Positions 22,255 through 29,994 of a stretch of DNA of 34,978 bases are shown one piece after another; position 1 is the first letter of the stretch; the number at the start of each line of letters is the position of its first letter. The translations under genes and the position numbers were made by a program. The stretch is taken from the NCBI GenBank assembly GCA_946408995.1, contig CAMJUL010000041.1, positions 1 to 34,978 of the forward strand. Reading direction: 5' to 3'. The notes under the pieces were generated by a model. That model was given only the letters and a program-made list of their open reading frames with translations, did no database searches and was not told the origin of the DNA. The stretch comes from an uncultured Clostridia bacterium. GTDB taxonomy: Bacteria; Bacillota; Clostridia; Christensenellales; Aristaeellaceae.

Positions 22255-23652
22255 ATGTATCCCATTACGGTGGCGGCCCTGGGTACGGGGCTGGAGGAGG
22301 ATCTGACCCTGGGGGCTGTAAAGGCGATGAAGAAGGCGGAAACGCTGATCCTGCGGACCGAAAAGTGCGGGGCCGCGGAATACCTGCGCAGGGAGGGGAT
22401 CGCCTTTTCCACGCTGGACGACCTGTATGAATTGAGCGGGGATTTTGAGGAGCTGCACCGCCTGAGCGCCGAAAGAATATTGGCTGCGGCCGAAAAGGGC
22501 CCGGTCTGCTTTGCGGTGTTCGATCCGTCACAGGACGGAACGGTCCGCCTGATCCGGGAGAAGACGTCCCGGGTGATCCCGGGCGTTTCCCTGGGGCAGA
22601 AGGCGGTGGCGGCGGTGATTCCGGAGGGGGAGATCCGGATCTGCGCCGCCTCCGAGGTGCACACCTCCTCCAGCCAGGGCACCCTGTGCGTAACGGAAAT
22701 CGATTCCCGTCTGGCGGCCGGGGAGGTCAAGGCCGCCCTGTCGGATGTGTACGGGGACGCTTCGCCGGTCCTCTTCTTCCCGCAGAACAGCCACGGGGAG
22801 GGAGAGCGTCCCTTCCTGAGGATGACGCTGGCAGACCTGGACCGGCAGAAGGACGCCTGCTACGGGCACCTGTGCGCGGCCGTACTTCCCCAAAGGTCCC
22901 TGACAGAAAAGGAACGGCATGATTTTGCCGATCTGGAGCAGGTCATGGACCTGCTCCGGGGGGAAGGGGGCTGCCCCTGGGACCGGGCCCAGACCCACGC
23001 TTCTCTTCGGCCCTACCTGGTGGAGGAGGCCTATGAGACGGCCGCCGCCATTGACGACGAGGACTGGGCCCATACCGCGGAGGAACTGGGAGACGTGCTT
23101 TTGCAGGTGGTCTTCCAGGCCAATATCGCCAAACAGTACGCCACCTTCGACCCCGGGGACATCCCCACCGCCATCGTCAACAAAATGATCCGCCGGCACC
23201 GGCACATCTTTGGGCAGGACGTATGCCGGGACGGCGAGGAGGTCTCCAGGAACTGGGAAAAGATCAAGCGGGAGGAACGGGGCTTTTCCACCGTGTCCGA
23301 GGCGATGCGGGATCTGCCAAGGAGTCTGCCGCCCCTGATGCGCGCGGAAAAGATCGTATCCCGCGCCGTGAAAGGCGGGGCGGACATCGGGGATCTGGCC
23401 GCAGCCGTCCATAGGGCCGGGGAGGCCCTGGAGGCCCTCGGGAAGGCGGAGACGCCGGAAGAAAAGGAAAGGCAGGTCCAAAGGGTGCTGTTCCTCGGCG
23501 CGGCGTGCGCACTGCTTTGCGGCGTGGAGAGCGAAACCGCCCTTCTGACCGCTTGCGACCACATGATCGACCGGTTTGAGGCCCTGGAGAAGTCCCCGGC
23601 CGTCCGGGAGGGCGGGAAGGCGGATTACGGGAAATGGCTGGACGAAGAATAA
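22255..23652 (+). CDS. mazG: Nucleoside triphosphate pyrophosphohydrolase MazG with N-terminal methylase-like domain
   Basis: 465 aa. The N-terminal part (about 1-215) has the tetrapyrrole/SAM-methylase layout seen in Bacillus YabN (VAALGTGLEEDLTLGA at the start), but its methylase motifs look degenerate. The MazG domain (about 225-345) hydrolyses NTPs/dNTPs to monophosphates; its metal-binding helices are visible as VEEAYETAAAI and EELGDVLLQVVF, preceded by the typical GCPWDRAQTHASL. A second, weaker all-helical segment fills 350-450. Start is ATG at 22255 with AAGGAGG upstream; a longer frame starting at 22141 overlaps the promoter. In Bacillus this gene sits near spoVT/mfd; here it is a single-gene unit with its own promoter and terminator. 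Confidence 0.95.
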   Translation: MYPITVAALGTGLEEDLTLGAVKAMKKAETLILRTEKCGAAEYLRREGIAFSTLDDLYELSGDFEELHRLSAERILAAAEKGPVCFAVFDPSQDGTVRLIREKTSRVIPGVSLGQKAVAAVIPEGEIRICAASEVHTSSSQGTLCVTEIDSRLAAGEVKAALSDVYGDASPVLFFPQNSHGEGERPFLRMTLADLDRQKDACYGHLCAAVLPQRSLTEKERHDFADLEQVMDLLRGEGGCPWDRAQTHASLRPYLVEEAYETAAAIDDEDWAHTAEELGDVLLQVVFQANIAKQYATFDPGDIPTAIVNKMIRRHRHIFGQDVCRDGEEVSRNWEKIKREERGFSTVSEAMRDLPRSLPPLMRAEKIVSRAVKGGADIGDLAAAVHRAGEALEALGKAETPEEKERQVQRVLFLGAACALLCGVESETALLTACDHMIDRFEALEKSPAVREGGKADYGKWLDEE

Positions 23653-23691
23653 GGCGGCCCAAAGGGTCTTTTGCAGGCAAAGGAAGAACAA

Positions 23692-23730
23692 ATCAAAGCG
23701 CGGCACCCGGGAAGGGTGCCGCGCTTTGAT
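23692..23730. terminator. Perfect 17-bp hairpin after mazG
   Basis: Bases 23692-23708 are perfectly complementary to 23714-23730 around GGGAA. The stem ends CTTTGAT on the plus strand, and A/T-rich DNA follows. It lies 39 bases after the mazG stop and insulates it from the sugar-importer operon. There is no continuous T-run outside the stem. Confidence 0.75.
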
Positions 23731-23768
23731 AAAAATAGAAAAAAAGGGAAATTTCATCCCAAAACAGG

Positions 23769-23797
23769 TTGACAGGACAGGAGCCGAGAGTTATAAT
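23769..23797 (+). promoter_or_regulatory. Full-consensus sigma-A promoter of the sugar-importer operon
   Basis: TTGACA (23769-23774) and TATAAT (23792-23797) with a 17-base spacer: both boxes match the consensus exactly. Such a strong promoter normally needs a repressor, and an inverted repeat begins at its last two bases. Confidence 0.93.
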
Positions 23798-23829
23798 TAA
23801 GCTAACAAACAGTGGTTTGTTAGCTTAAT
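23796..23829. promoter_or_regulatory. Perfect 15-bp inverted repeat over the transcription start: probable operator
   Basis: ATTAAGCTAACAAAC (23796-23810) and GTTTGTTAGCTTAAT (23815-23829) are perfect complements separated by AGTG. It overlaps the -10 by two bases and covers the expected start near 23804, so most of the left arm is not transcribed; this argues for a DNA operator rather than an RNA hairpin. The LacI-type regulator at the end of the operon is the obvious candidate, although the site lacks the central CG typical of LacI operators. The right-arm CTTAA can also pair with TTAAG at the edge of the ribosome site. Confidence 0.75.
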
Positions 23830-23848
23830 ACGTTAAGGAGGAGAAAAC

Positions 23849-25177
23849 ATGAAGAAGTTTCTGGCCATCCTGATGAGCATCTGCCTTTTGGCGGGCATGG
23901 CATCCTTCGCGACTGCGGAGCAGACCCTGCCGACCTTTGACCAGCTGGTGTACGGAGAAAACAGCGACCTGACCGCGACCATCCGCTTTGCTTATCACCG
24001 CACGGACATCCCGGAAAAGCTCAACGGATATGTGGCGGAATTCCAGAAGACCTATCCCAATGTGAAAGTGGAATACGACCTGGTGACCGACTATGCCGAA
24101 AACGCGCTGCTGCGCGTGGGCACCAATGACTGGACCATCATGGGCATTCCCACGGTGGACAAGGATGAGCTTTCCACCTATTTCGTTCCCTACGGCACAG
24201 TGGAAGCGCTGAGCGAAAAGTACAATTTCGTGGACGCCTGGGCCTATGACGGCACCGTCTATGGCATCCCCTCCACGGGCAATGCCCAGGGCATCGTGTA
24301 CAACAAGGCTGTGTTTGAGAAGGCCGGCGTGACCGAGCTGCCCAAGACTCCCGATGAATTCATCGCTGCCCTGAAGGCCATCAAGGAGAACACCGACGCC
24401 ATCCCGCTGTATACCAACTACGCCGCGGGCTGGACCATGGGCGCCTGGGACGCCTATATCGGTGGTTCCGCCACCGGGGATGCCGCGTATATGGCGCAGG
24501 TGCTCCCCCACAAGGCCAATCCCTTCACGGACAACGGCGACGGCACCGGTCCCTATGCGGTCTACAAGATCCTGTTTGACGCGGTGAAGGAAGGCCTGAT
24601 CGAAGATGACTTTACCACCACCGACTGGGAAGGCTGCAAGCCGATGATCAACAACGGCCAGATCGGCTGCATGGTCCTGGGCTCCTGGGCGTTCACCCAG
24701 ATGCGGGACGCGGGCGAGCATGGGGATGATATCGGTTACATGTCCTTCCCCATCACCGTGAACGGCAAGCAGTATGCTTCCGCCGGCGCAGACTACTGCT
24801 TCGGCATCAACGTGCAGGCGACCTATGAGGAGAAGCTGGCTTCCATGTACTACGTCAAGTACCTGACCGAGCAGAGCGGCTTCGCCTACAGCGAGGGCGG
24901 CGTGCCCATCGACAAGAACGGCGAATATCCGGATCTGTACGCGGCTTTCGCGGGCATCGAATTCGTGGCGGATGCGCCTGCCCTGCCCGGGGAGGAGAGC
25001 CTGCTGAACGAACTGAACGCGGAAAGCGAACTGGCCATCAACGCCGGCGGCAACACCAAGATCCAGCAGATCGTGGAGCATGCCTTCAACGGCACCAAGG
25101 ATTTCGATGAGATCATGACCGAATGGAACGAAGCCTGGACCGCGGCCCAGGAGGACAAGGGCGTAGAGGTCCGTTGA
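23849..25177 (+). CDS. ABC transporter sugar-binding protein (family 1 solute-binding)
   Basis: 442 aa. Residues 1-23 form a signal peptide (MKK, hydrophobic, ATAEQ). No lipobox cysteine is seen, which is unusual for a Gram-positive binding protein and raises the question of how it stays at the membrane. The mature part shows the CUT1 solute-binding pattern: FQKTYPNVKVEYDLV, the YGIPSTGNAQGIVYNKAVFEKAG segment, and MINNGQIGCMVLGSW, where aromatic residues line the sugar site. The ligand is probably an oligosaccharide, unspecified. Start ATG at 23849 follows TTAAGGAGGAG. It is the first gene of the importer operon, separated from the permeases by a stable hairpin, the usual way to make more binding protein than permease. 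Confidence 0.93.
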   Translation: MKKFLAILMSICLLAGMASFATAEQTLPTFDQLVYGENSDLTATIRFAYHRTDIPEKLNGYVAEFQKTYPNVKVEYDLVTDYAENALLRVGTNDWTIMGIPTVDKDELSTYFVPYGTVEALSEKYNFVDAWAYDGTVYGIPSTGNAQGIVYNKAVFEKAGVTELPKTPDEFIAALKAIKENTDAIPLYTNYAAGWTMGAWDAYIGGSATGDAAYMAQVLPHKANPFTDNGDGTGPYAVYKILFDAVKEGLIEDDFTTTDWEGCKPMINNGQIGCMVLGSWAFTQMRDAGEHGDDIGYMSFPITVNGKQYASAGADYCFGINVQATYEEKLASMYYVKYLTEQSGFAYSEGGVPIDKNGEYPDLYAAFAGIEFVADAPALPGEESLLNELNAESELAINAGGNTKIQQIVEHAFNGTKDFDEIMTEWNEAWTAAQEDKGVEVR

Positions 25178-25223
25178 GTCAGGCGTATCCAGACGGAACA
25201 GATCCCTTAGGAGACTGATCCCG

Positions 25224-25250
25224 GGGGCTGCCGGAGGTTCCGGCAGCCCC
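25224..25250 (+). terminator. Intercistronic attenuating hairpin after the binding-protein gene
   Basis: GGGGCTGCCGGA (25224-25235) and TCCGGCAGCCCC (25239-25250) pair perfectly around GGT and are followed by TTTC only. The weak U-tract suggests partial termination or mRNA end protection, lowering permease relative to binding-protein expression. Confidence 0.75.
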
Positions 25251-25274
25251 TTTCAGATAAGGAGGTGTCCCCAC

Positions 25275-26234
25275 GTGAGCAGCGCCGCAGCTCCCAGCCT
25301 GCGCCAGCGCAAAAAGAAACGGGACTGGCAGAAGATCCTTCTGATCGTGACGTTTTCCGTGGTCCCGCTGCTTTTGCTGTTCCTGTTTACCTACTATCCG
25401 TTCATCAAGATGATCCGCTTCAGCTTTTTCGATATGAGCTATACCAAAAACAGGGGGTTCGTCGGGCTGAAGAACTATGCGAAGATCTTCTCCAAGGATG
25501 AATACGTGGGCGCCATGCTGCTGAGCCTGTATTATATGGCCGGCGCCGTGGTGCAATTGTCCCTTGCGCTGTTCTTTGCCACCCTTCTTTCCTCCGGGAT
25601 GCGGGGGAACGGGCTGTTCAAGGGGATCCTGTTTTTTCCCTTCCTGGTGAACGGCATCGCCATCGGATACATCTTCAAGTTTTTCTATACCCGCGGATTC
25701 GTATTGGACACGGTGCTGCAGAGCATCGGCATCCCCTTGGAAGCGCTCCCCTACTGGCTGAGGGACCAGAGCGTCAACAACTGGTCGCTGGTATTCACTT
25801 CCGTCTGGAAGTACTGCGGGCAGAACATGGTGCTGTTCATCGGCGCCATCGCCTCCATCGATCCCACCCTGTATGAAGCGGCCACCATCGACGGCGCCAA
25901 CAAATGGCAGCAGTTCAAGGCCATCATCCTGCCCGGGATCAAGACGGTGTTCATGCTGAACCTGATCCTGTCCATCACCGGCTCCCTTTCCGCCTTCGAA
26001 CCGGCCTACGTGGTGGGCAGCATGGGGGCCAACGGCACGGCGACCTTCTTCATCAAGATCCACCAGATGGCGCATGTGAACAACAAGGTGGGCATGGCCT
26101 GCGCCATGGCCATGGTGCTGATGTTCCTGATCCTGATCTTTACGGTGGCCCAGCGGCTGTTCTTCCGTTATGTGATGAAGGATTCCGAGAACACCTTCAA
26201 CGGGAAGGCCAACAAGGCCAAGGCCCTGTGGTAA
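25275..26234 (+). CDS. ABC sugar transporter permease (MalF/UgpA type)
   Basis: 319-aa inner-membrane permease with about six helices after a basic N-terminus (LRQRKKKRDW). The cytoplasmic EAA loop that docks the ATPase is clear near residues 194-214 (LYEAATIDGANKWQQFKAI). Family: CUT1 binding-protein-dependent permeases. Start is GTG at 25275 with AAGGAGGTG about eight bases upstream. It is followed 12 bases later by the second permease; together they form the heterodimeric channel for the substrate captured by the upstream binding protein. Confidence 0.95.
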   Translation: MSSAAAPSLRQRKKKRDWQKILLIVTFSVVPLLLLFLFTYYPFIKMIRFSFFDMSYTKNRGFVGLKNYAKIFSKDEYVGAMLLSLYYMAGAVVQLSLALFFATLLSSGMRGNGLFKGILFFPFLVNGIAIGYIFKFFYTRGFVLDTVLQSIGIPLEALPYWLRDQSVNNWSLVFTSVWKYCGQNMVLFIGAIASIDPTLYEAATIDGANKWQQFKAIILPGIKTVFMLNLILSITGSLSAFEPAYVVGSMGANGTATFFIKIHQMAHVNNKVGMACAMAMVLMFLILIFTVAQRLFFRYVMKDSENTFNGKANKAKALW

Positions 26235-26246
26235 GGAGGGGAAAGC

Positions 26247-27140
26247 ATGACTACGATCCGGAATACGTCCGACAGCCTCCGTCAGAACCAGACGGCGGTG
26301 GTCAAAAAGACCGTGCTGCGGGCCCTGTCCTACCTGGCGGTGATCCTGGCCTGCTTTATCGCGCTGCTGCCGGTGGTGTCGGCCTTTACGGTCTCCTTCA
26401 AGACGGCGGAGGAATATGGCACCACCAACGCCATGGCCTTGCCCCGCAGCTTTCTGAACCTGGAGAATTACCGGCAGGTGTGGGAGGGCAACCAGCCCAG
26501 CCAGAGCCTGCTCAGGGCCTTTGCCACCTCCGGGCTGGTGGTGATCATCGTGGTGTCCGTCTCCGTGATGATGGGGTCCATGCTGGGATATGTGCTCAAC
26601 CGCTTCCGTTTTCCCGGAAACGGGCTGATCCGGAACCTGTTCCTGATCGCCACCCTGATCCCGGGGATCGCCATGCAGGTGACCACCTATCAGATCATGA
26701 CGGACATGAAGCTGGTCAACACCCTGCACGGATACATCATCCTGATGTCCGGCACGGATGTGATCTCCATCTATATTTTCCTGCAGTTCTTTGAGAACCT
26801 GGACACCGCGTTGGATGAATCGGCCGTCCTGGAGGGCTGTACATATTTCGGCGTCTTCTTCAGGATCCTGCTACCGCTGACCCGGCCGGCCATCGTCACG
26901 GTGGCGGTGCTCAAAGGCGTGGGGGTGTACAATGAGTATTACAACGCCAACCTGTACCTGAATTCCGGGAAGTTCTACACGGTCTCCACGGCGCTGTACT
27001 CTTTCTCCGGCCCCTACAAGTCCCAGTTCAACATCATCTGCGCGGGGGTGCTGCTGACCCTTCTGCCTCCGCTGATCCTGTTCCTGTTCTTCCAGAAGCA
27101 GGTATATGCCGGCCTGGCCTCCGGATCGGTCAAGGGCTGA
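26247..27140 (+). CDS. ABC sugar transporter permease (MalG/UgpE type)
   Basis: 297-aa permease with about six helices, the partner of the preceding gene. The EAA loop lies near residues 190-210 as LDESAVLEGCTYFGVFFRILLPL; the usual EAA is replaced by ESA and the Gly is kept. The final AGLASGSVKG is the standard end of CUT1 permeases. Start ATG at 26247 follows AAGGAGGGG. No ATPase gene is in this cluster, so the transporter probably uses a shared MsmK/MsiK-type ATPase encoded elsewhere. Confidence 0.95.
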   Translation: MTTIRNTSDSLRQNQTAVVKKTVLRALSYLAVILACFIALLPVVSAFTVSFKTAEEYGTTNAMALPRSFLNLENYRQVWEGNQPSQSLLRAFATSGLVVIIVVSVSVMMGSMLGYVLNRFRFPGNGLIRNLFLIATLIPGIAMQVTTYQIMTDMKLVNTLHGYIILMSGTDVISIYIFLQFFENLDTALDESAVLEGCTYFGVFFRILLPLTRPAIVTVAVLKGVGVYNEYYNANLYLNSGKFYTVSTALYSFSGPYKSQFNIICAGVLLTLLPPLILFLFFQKQVYAGLASGSVKG

Positions 27141-27188
27141 TGGGAGCGCCGCCTCCGGGACGGCGGGAGGAAAAGGAGGAAAGGCGCC

Positions 27189-28187
27189 ATGAGCAAGCCA
27201 ACGATGCGCGAGATCGGCAAAGCGGTGGGTGTCAGTGCGGTCACGGTCTCCAAAGCCATGTCCGGGAAGCCGGGCGTCAGCGACGAGGTCCGTGAAAAGA
27301 TCCGTTCTGTAGCGGATGAGATGGGATATGCCTACCCTTCCCAGGGGAAGAAACTGGATATCGGCATCCTTGTACCGGAGCATTTCTTCGAAAGAGAATC
27401 CTTCTATTCCGCCATGTACCGGATGCTGGTCAAAAAACTGGCCGACAGAGGACATTTCGGCCTGCTGGAACTGCTGAGCAGGGAAACGGAAAAAGCGCTG
27501 GCCCTGCCGAAACTGATGGAGAGCCGGAAAGCGGACGGGCTGATCCTGCTGGGAGAGCCCGACAAGGCCTATTACCGGAAGATGGCCCGGGAAGGGATCC
27601 CGGTGATCTTCCTGGATTTTTACGACGAGCAGGGCAGCGCGGATGCCATCGTGGGGGACAACGCCTACGGGGAATACCGCCTGACCAGCCACCTGATCAA
27701 GAACGGCCATACCCGCATCGGCTTTGTGGGCAATTACCGGGCCACCAGCAGCATCATGGACCGGTACCTGGGCTATTACCGGGCCATGCTCAGCCATGAT
27801 CTGCCCATTCGGGAGGACTGGATCCTGAAGGACCGGGACGATGAAGGGATCCTCCGGGAGCTGGAGCTGCCGTGCGAGATGCCCACCGCCTTCGTCTGCA
27901 ACTGCGACCTGGTGGCCCAGAAACTGATCCGCCTGCTGACGGAGAAGGGGTACCGGGTCCCGGAGGATGTGTCCATCACCGGGTACGACGATTTCTATTC
28001 GGGCCTTGAGGCCGGACCGGAACTGAGCACCTTCCGGGTGGATACCGGGGGGATGATCGATGAGGCGGTCCATCTGATGGAGGCGCGCTGCGCCGGATTG
28101 AAAAAGCCCTTCGGGCGGACAGTGATCAGCGGGGAGCCGGTCTACCGGGCCTCTGAGAGGCCTTTGAAAAGCCCTGTGGAGGGCTGA
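27189..28187 (+). CDS. LacI-family transcriptional regulator
   Basis: 332-aa sugar-responsive regulator. The helix-turn-helix and hinge are at residues 1-50 (TMREIGKAVGVSAVTVSKAMSG, then VSDEVREKI). The periplasmic-binding-protein-like sensor domain (60-325) shows VGDNAYGEYRLTSHLIKNGHTRIGFVG and SITGYDDF. It lies 48 bases downstream of the permeases with its own AAGGAGG and no visible promoter, so it is the last gene of the importer operon. It most likely represses the operon promoter at 23769-23829 and is released by the imported sugar. A stable hairpin follows its stop. Confidence 0.95.
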   Translation: MSKPTMREIGKAVGVSAVTVSKAMSGKPGVSDEVREKIRSVADEMGYAYPSQGKKLDIGILVPEHFFERESFYSAMYRMLVKKLADRGHFGLLELLSRETEKALALPKLMESRKADGLILLGEPDKAYYRKMAREGIPVIFLDFYDEQGSADAIVGDNAYGEYRLTSHLIKNGHTRIGFVGNYRATSSIMDRYLGYYRAMLSHDLPIREDWILKDRDDEGILRELELPCEMPTAFVCNCDLVAQKLIRLLTEKGYRVPEDVSITGYDDFYSGLEAGPELSTFRVDTGGMIDEAVHLMEARCAGLKKPFGRTVISGEPVYRASERPLKSPVEG

Positions 28188-28192
28188 GCACG

Positions 28193-28229
28193 GCGCGAAA
28201 GGACGGCGGGTTTCCGCCGTCCTTCGCGC
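28193..28229 (+). terminator. Long hairpin after the LacI gene
   Basis: GCGCGAA plus GGACGGCGG pair with CCGCCGTCC plus TTCGCGC, 16 pairs with one bulged A and a GTTT loop. No T-run follows. It begins five bases after the LacI stop and separates the operon from the next promoter. Confidence 0.7.
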
Positions 28230-28264
28230 TGTTGGGCCTTGGAGGGGGCGAAGATCCGGAGTGT

Positions 28265-28293
28265 TTGACAAACAGGCGGAACTCTTTTAAAAT
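28265..28293 (+). promoter_or_regulatory. Strong sigma-A promoter of the DUF2232-rplI-dnaB-yhaM operon
   Basis: TTGACA (28265-28270) and TAAAAT (28288-28293) are 17 bases apart, 42 bases before the first ATG. Confidence 0.88.
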
Positions 28294-28335
28294 GGAGAGA
28301 AAGCATCGTCCTGACGGACGGGAAGGAGAAATGCC

Positions 28336-29430
28336 ATGCGCAAACTGCCCATGATCCGCACCCCGGTCTCTGCGCTGGTGATGGTGCTGGGCTTTGCGGT
28401 GTGCTCGGGGCTGTGCCTGGACCCCTTGACCATGCCCACGGGGCTGATGATCCTGTACCTGGCGGGGCCCTTTATGCTGCCCATGGCGCTTTTGCTCTCT
28501 GGATGGCTGCCCGCCTGGGTCTGCCTTGGGATCAGCGCGGGGGGGCTCCTGATGCTGTTCGGTCTGCCCGGCCTTGCGGTCGGGCTGGTGTACCTGGCCC
28601 CGATGCTGATCCTGTTCCACGTGCTGTGCGCGGTGAAGTCCCGGTTTTTGACCGTGCTGTTTTCGGCCGTGGGGGTGCTGATCCTCTCCCAGACCGCGCT
28701 GTATGTCTGGGTCCAGCTGATCCATGAGCGGCAGGCTTTCCAAAGGGCCGCCGGTGCCATGACGGACTGGTTCCTTGCCCATCCGGAGCAGGGGGACCTG
28801 CTTTTGTATGTGTTCAATACCTCCGGGCTGCTTCCCCTGTCCGCTTCCTTTGAGGGGACGGGGGTGATAAACGGCACCCGGCTGACCGAAGCGGCCAGGC
28901 TGGACCTGCTGGGCACGCTGTCGGCCATGGTCATCCAGACCCTGGACCAGATGGCCACGTCTCTGGTGGTGGGCATGAGCCTGTATCTGGGCACCCTGGC
29001 GTCCTTCCTGCCGGAAAGGGCGGCCTCCGCCTTCCAGAGAAGGCGCGCGCGCCTTGGGGACCGTGAGGAGACCAACCCGCCGATCCCCCTGGAGCCGGCT
29101 CCGCCGCTTCACACCTGGCACTTGCCAAGGGGCTGGGGCTGGAAGGTCGGGATCCTCGCGGCGGGATACCTTTTGCAGGCTGTTTCCTCGGGACCGGTGC
29201 GGCTGCTGGGACGCATCTTTTTTGAGGTGTTCGCGGCGGTGTACTCGGTGCAGGGCGTGGCGCTGATCAATTACCTGCAGGTGGCCCGCGGCAGCCGCAA
29301 GGGCTGGCGCATCGCCGTGCCGCTGCTGGTTTGCGCCATCGCCCCCCGGGCCCTGTACATCGTGGGGGTGTTTGACCAGCTGCTGGATCCAAGGCACCTG
29401 AGACCCCGGGAGGGGCAGAAGGAGATCTGA
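28336..29430 (+). CDS. DUF2232 (YybS-like) membrane protein
   Basis: 364 aa with about eight membrane helices, the ECF-transporter S-component-like fold of DUF2232. In Bacillus the homologue yybS precedes gdpP, rplI and the replicative helicase; the same order, minus gdpP, is seen here, which supports the family call. The function is unknown. Two basic/acidic cytoplasmic loops occur near 235-265 (RRRARLGDREETN) and the C-terminus is charged. Start ATG at 28336 has AAGGAG upstream. rplI begins 87 bases later without a visible promoter. Confidence 0.82.
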   Translation: MRKLPMIRTPVSALVMVLGFAVCSGLCLDPLTMPTGLMILYLAGPFMLPMALLLSGWLPAWVCLGISAGGLLMLFGLPGLAVGLVYLAPMLILFHVLCAVKSRFLTVLFSAVGVLILSQTALYVWVQLIHERQAFQRAAGAMTDWFLAHPEQGDLLLYVFNTSGLLPLSASFEGTGVINGTRLTEAARLDLLGTLSAMVIQTLDQMATSLVVGMSLYLGTLASFLPERAASAFQRRRARLGDREETNPPIPLEPAPPLHTWHLPRGWGWKVGILAAGYLLQAVSSGPVRLLGRIFFEVFAAVYSVQGVALINYLQVARGSRKGWRIAVPLLVCAIAPRALYIVGVFDQLLDPRHLRPREGQKEI

Positions 29431-29517
29431 AAGCGCCGGGGAGCGGCTGTGCGGCCCTCCCTGACAAATCGAACGAAAGGCGGCTCCGGGGAGACCCGCG
29501 GCCGGAAGGTGAACGGA

Positions 29518-29970
29518 ATGAAGGTCATTATGCTGGCGGATGTCAAGAGCATCGGCAAAAAAGACGAGATCGTCAACGTATCGGACGGGTATGCCCGCAA
29601 CTTCCTCTTCCCGCGGAAACTGGCGGTCGAGGCGACGCCCGGCGCCTCCAAGGAAGTGGAACGCAAGCGGGCGGCGGAGCGGCAAAGGGAGATGGAACGC
29701 CGCGCCGAGGCGGAAAAACGCGCCGGCGCCCTGCGTGGCAAGGTGATCCTGGTGCAGACCCGCTGCGGCAGCCAGGGCAGGCTGTACGGAAGCGTGACCA
29801 GCGCCGAGGTTGCCCAGTCGCTGAAGAATCAGTACCAGGTGGACGTGGACAAACGCAAGATCGAGCTGGAGGAGGCCATCCGTACGGTCGGGGAGTACCC
29901 GGTAACGGTCCGGCTTTACCCGGAGGTCACGGCGAAAATGACCATCCGGGTGCAGCCAAGCGAAAAATGA
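29518..29970 (+). CDS. rplI: 50S ribosomal protein L9
   Basis: Large-subunit protein that binds 23S rRNA domain V and helps keep the reading frame. At 150 aa it is full length. The N-terminal RNA-binding domain has the signature [20 protein letters not shown] (about 13-32), the long connecting helix is Arg/Glu-rich (about 45-72), and the C-terminal domain has [16 protein letters not shown]. The start is the ATG at 29518 with GGAAGGTG upstream; a longer frame begins in the spacer without a ribosome site. It lies between DUF2232 and dnaB in an operon. Confidence 0.98.
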   Translation: MKVIMLADVKSIGKKDEIVNVSDGYARNFLFPRKLAVEATPGASKEVERKRAAERQREMERRAEAEKRAGALRGKVILVQTRCGSQGRLYGSVTSAEVAQSLKNQYQVDVDKRKIELEEAIRTVGEYPVTVRLYPEVTAKMTIRVQPSEK

Positions 29971-29994
29971 GGCGGACATTGAAGGGATAGAACC

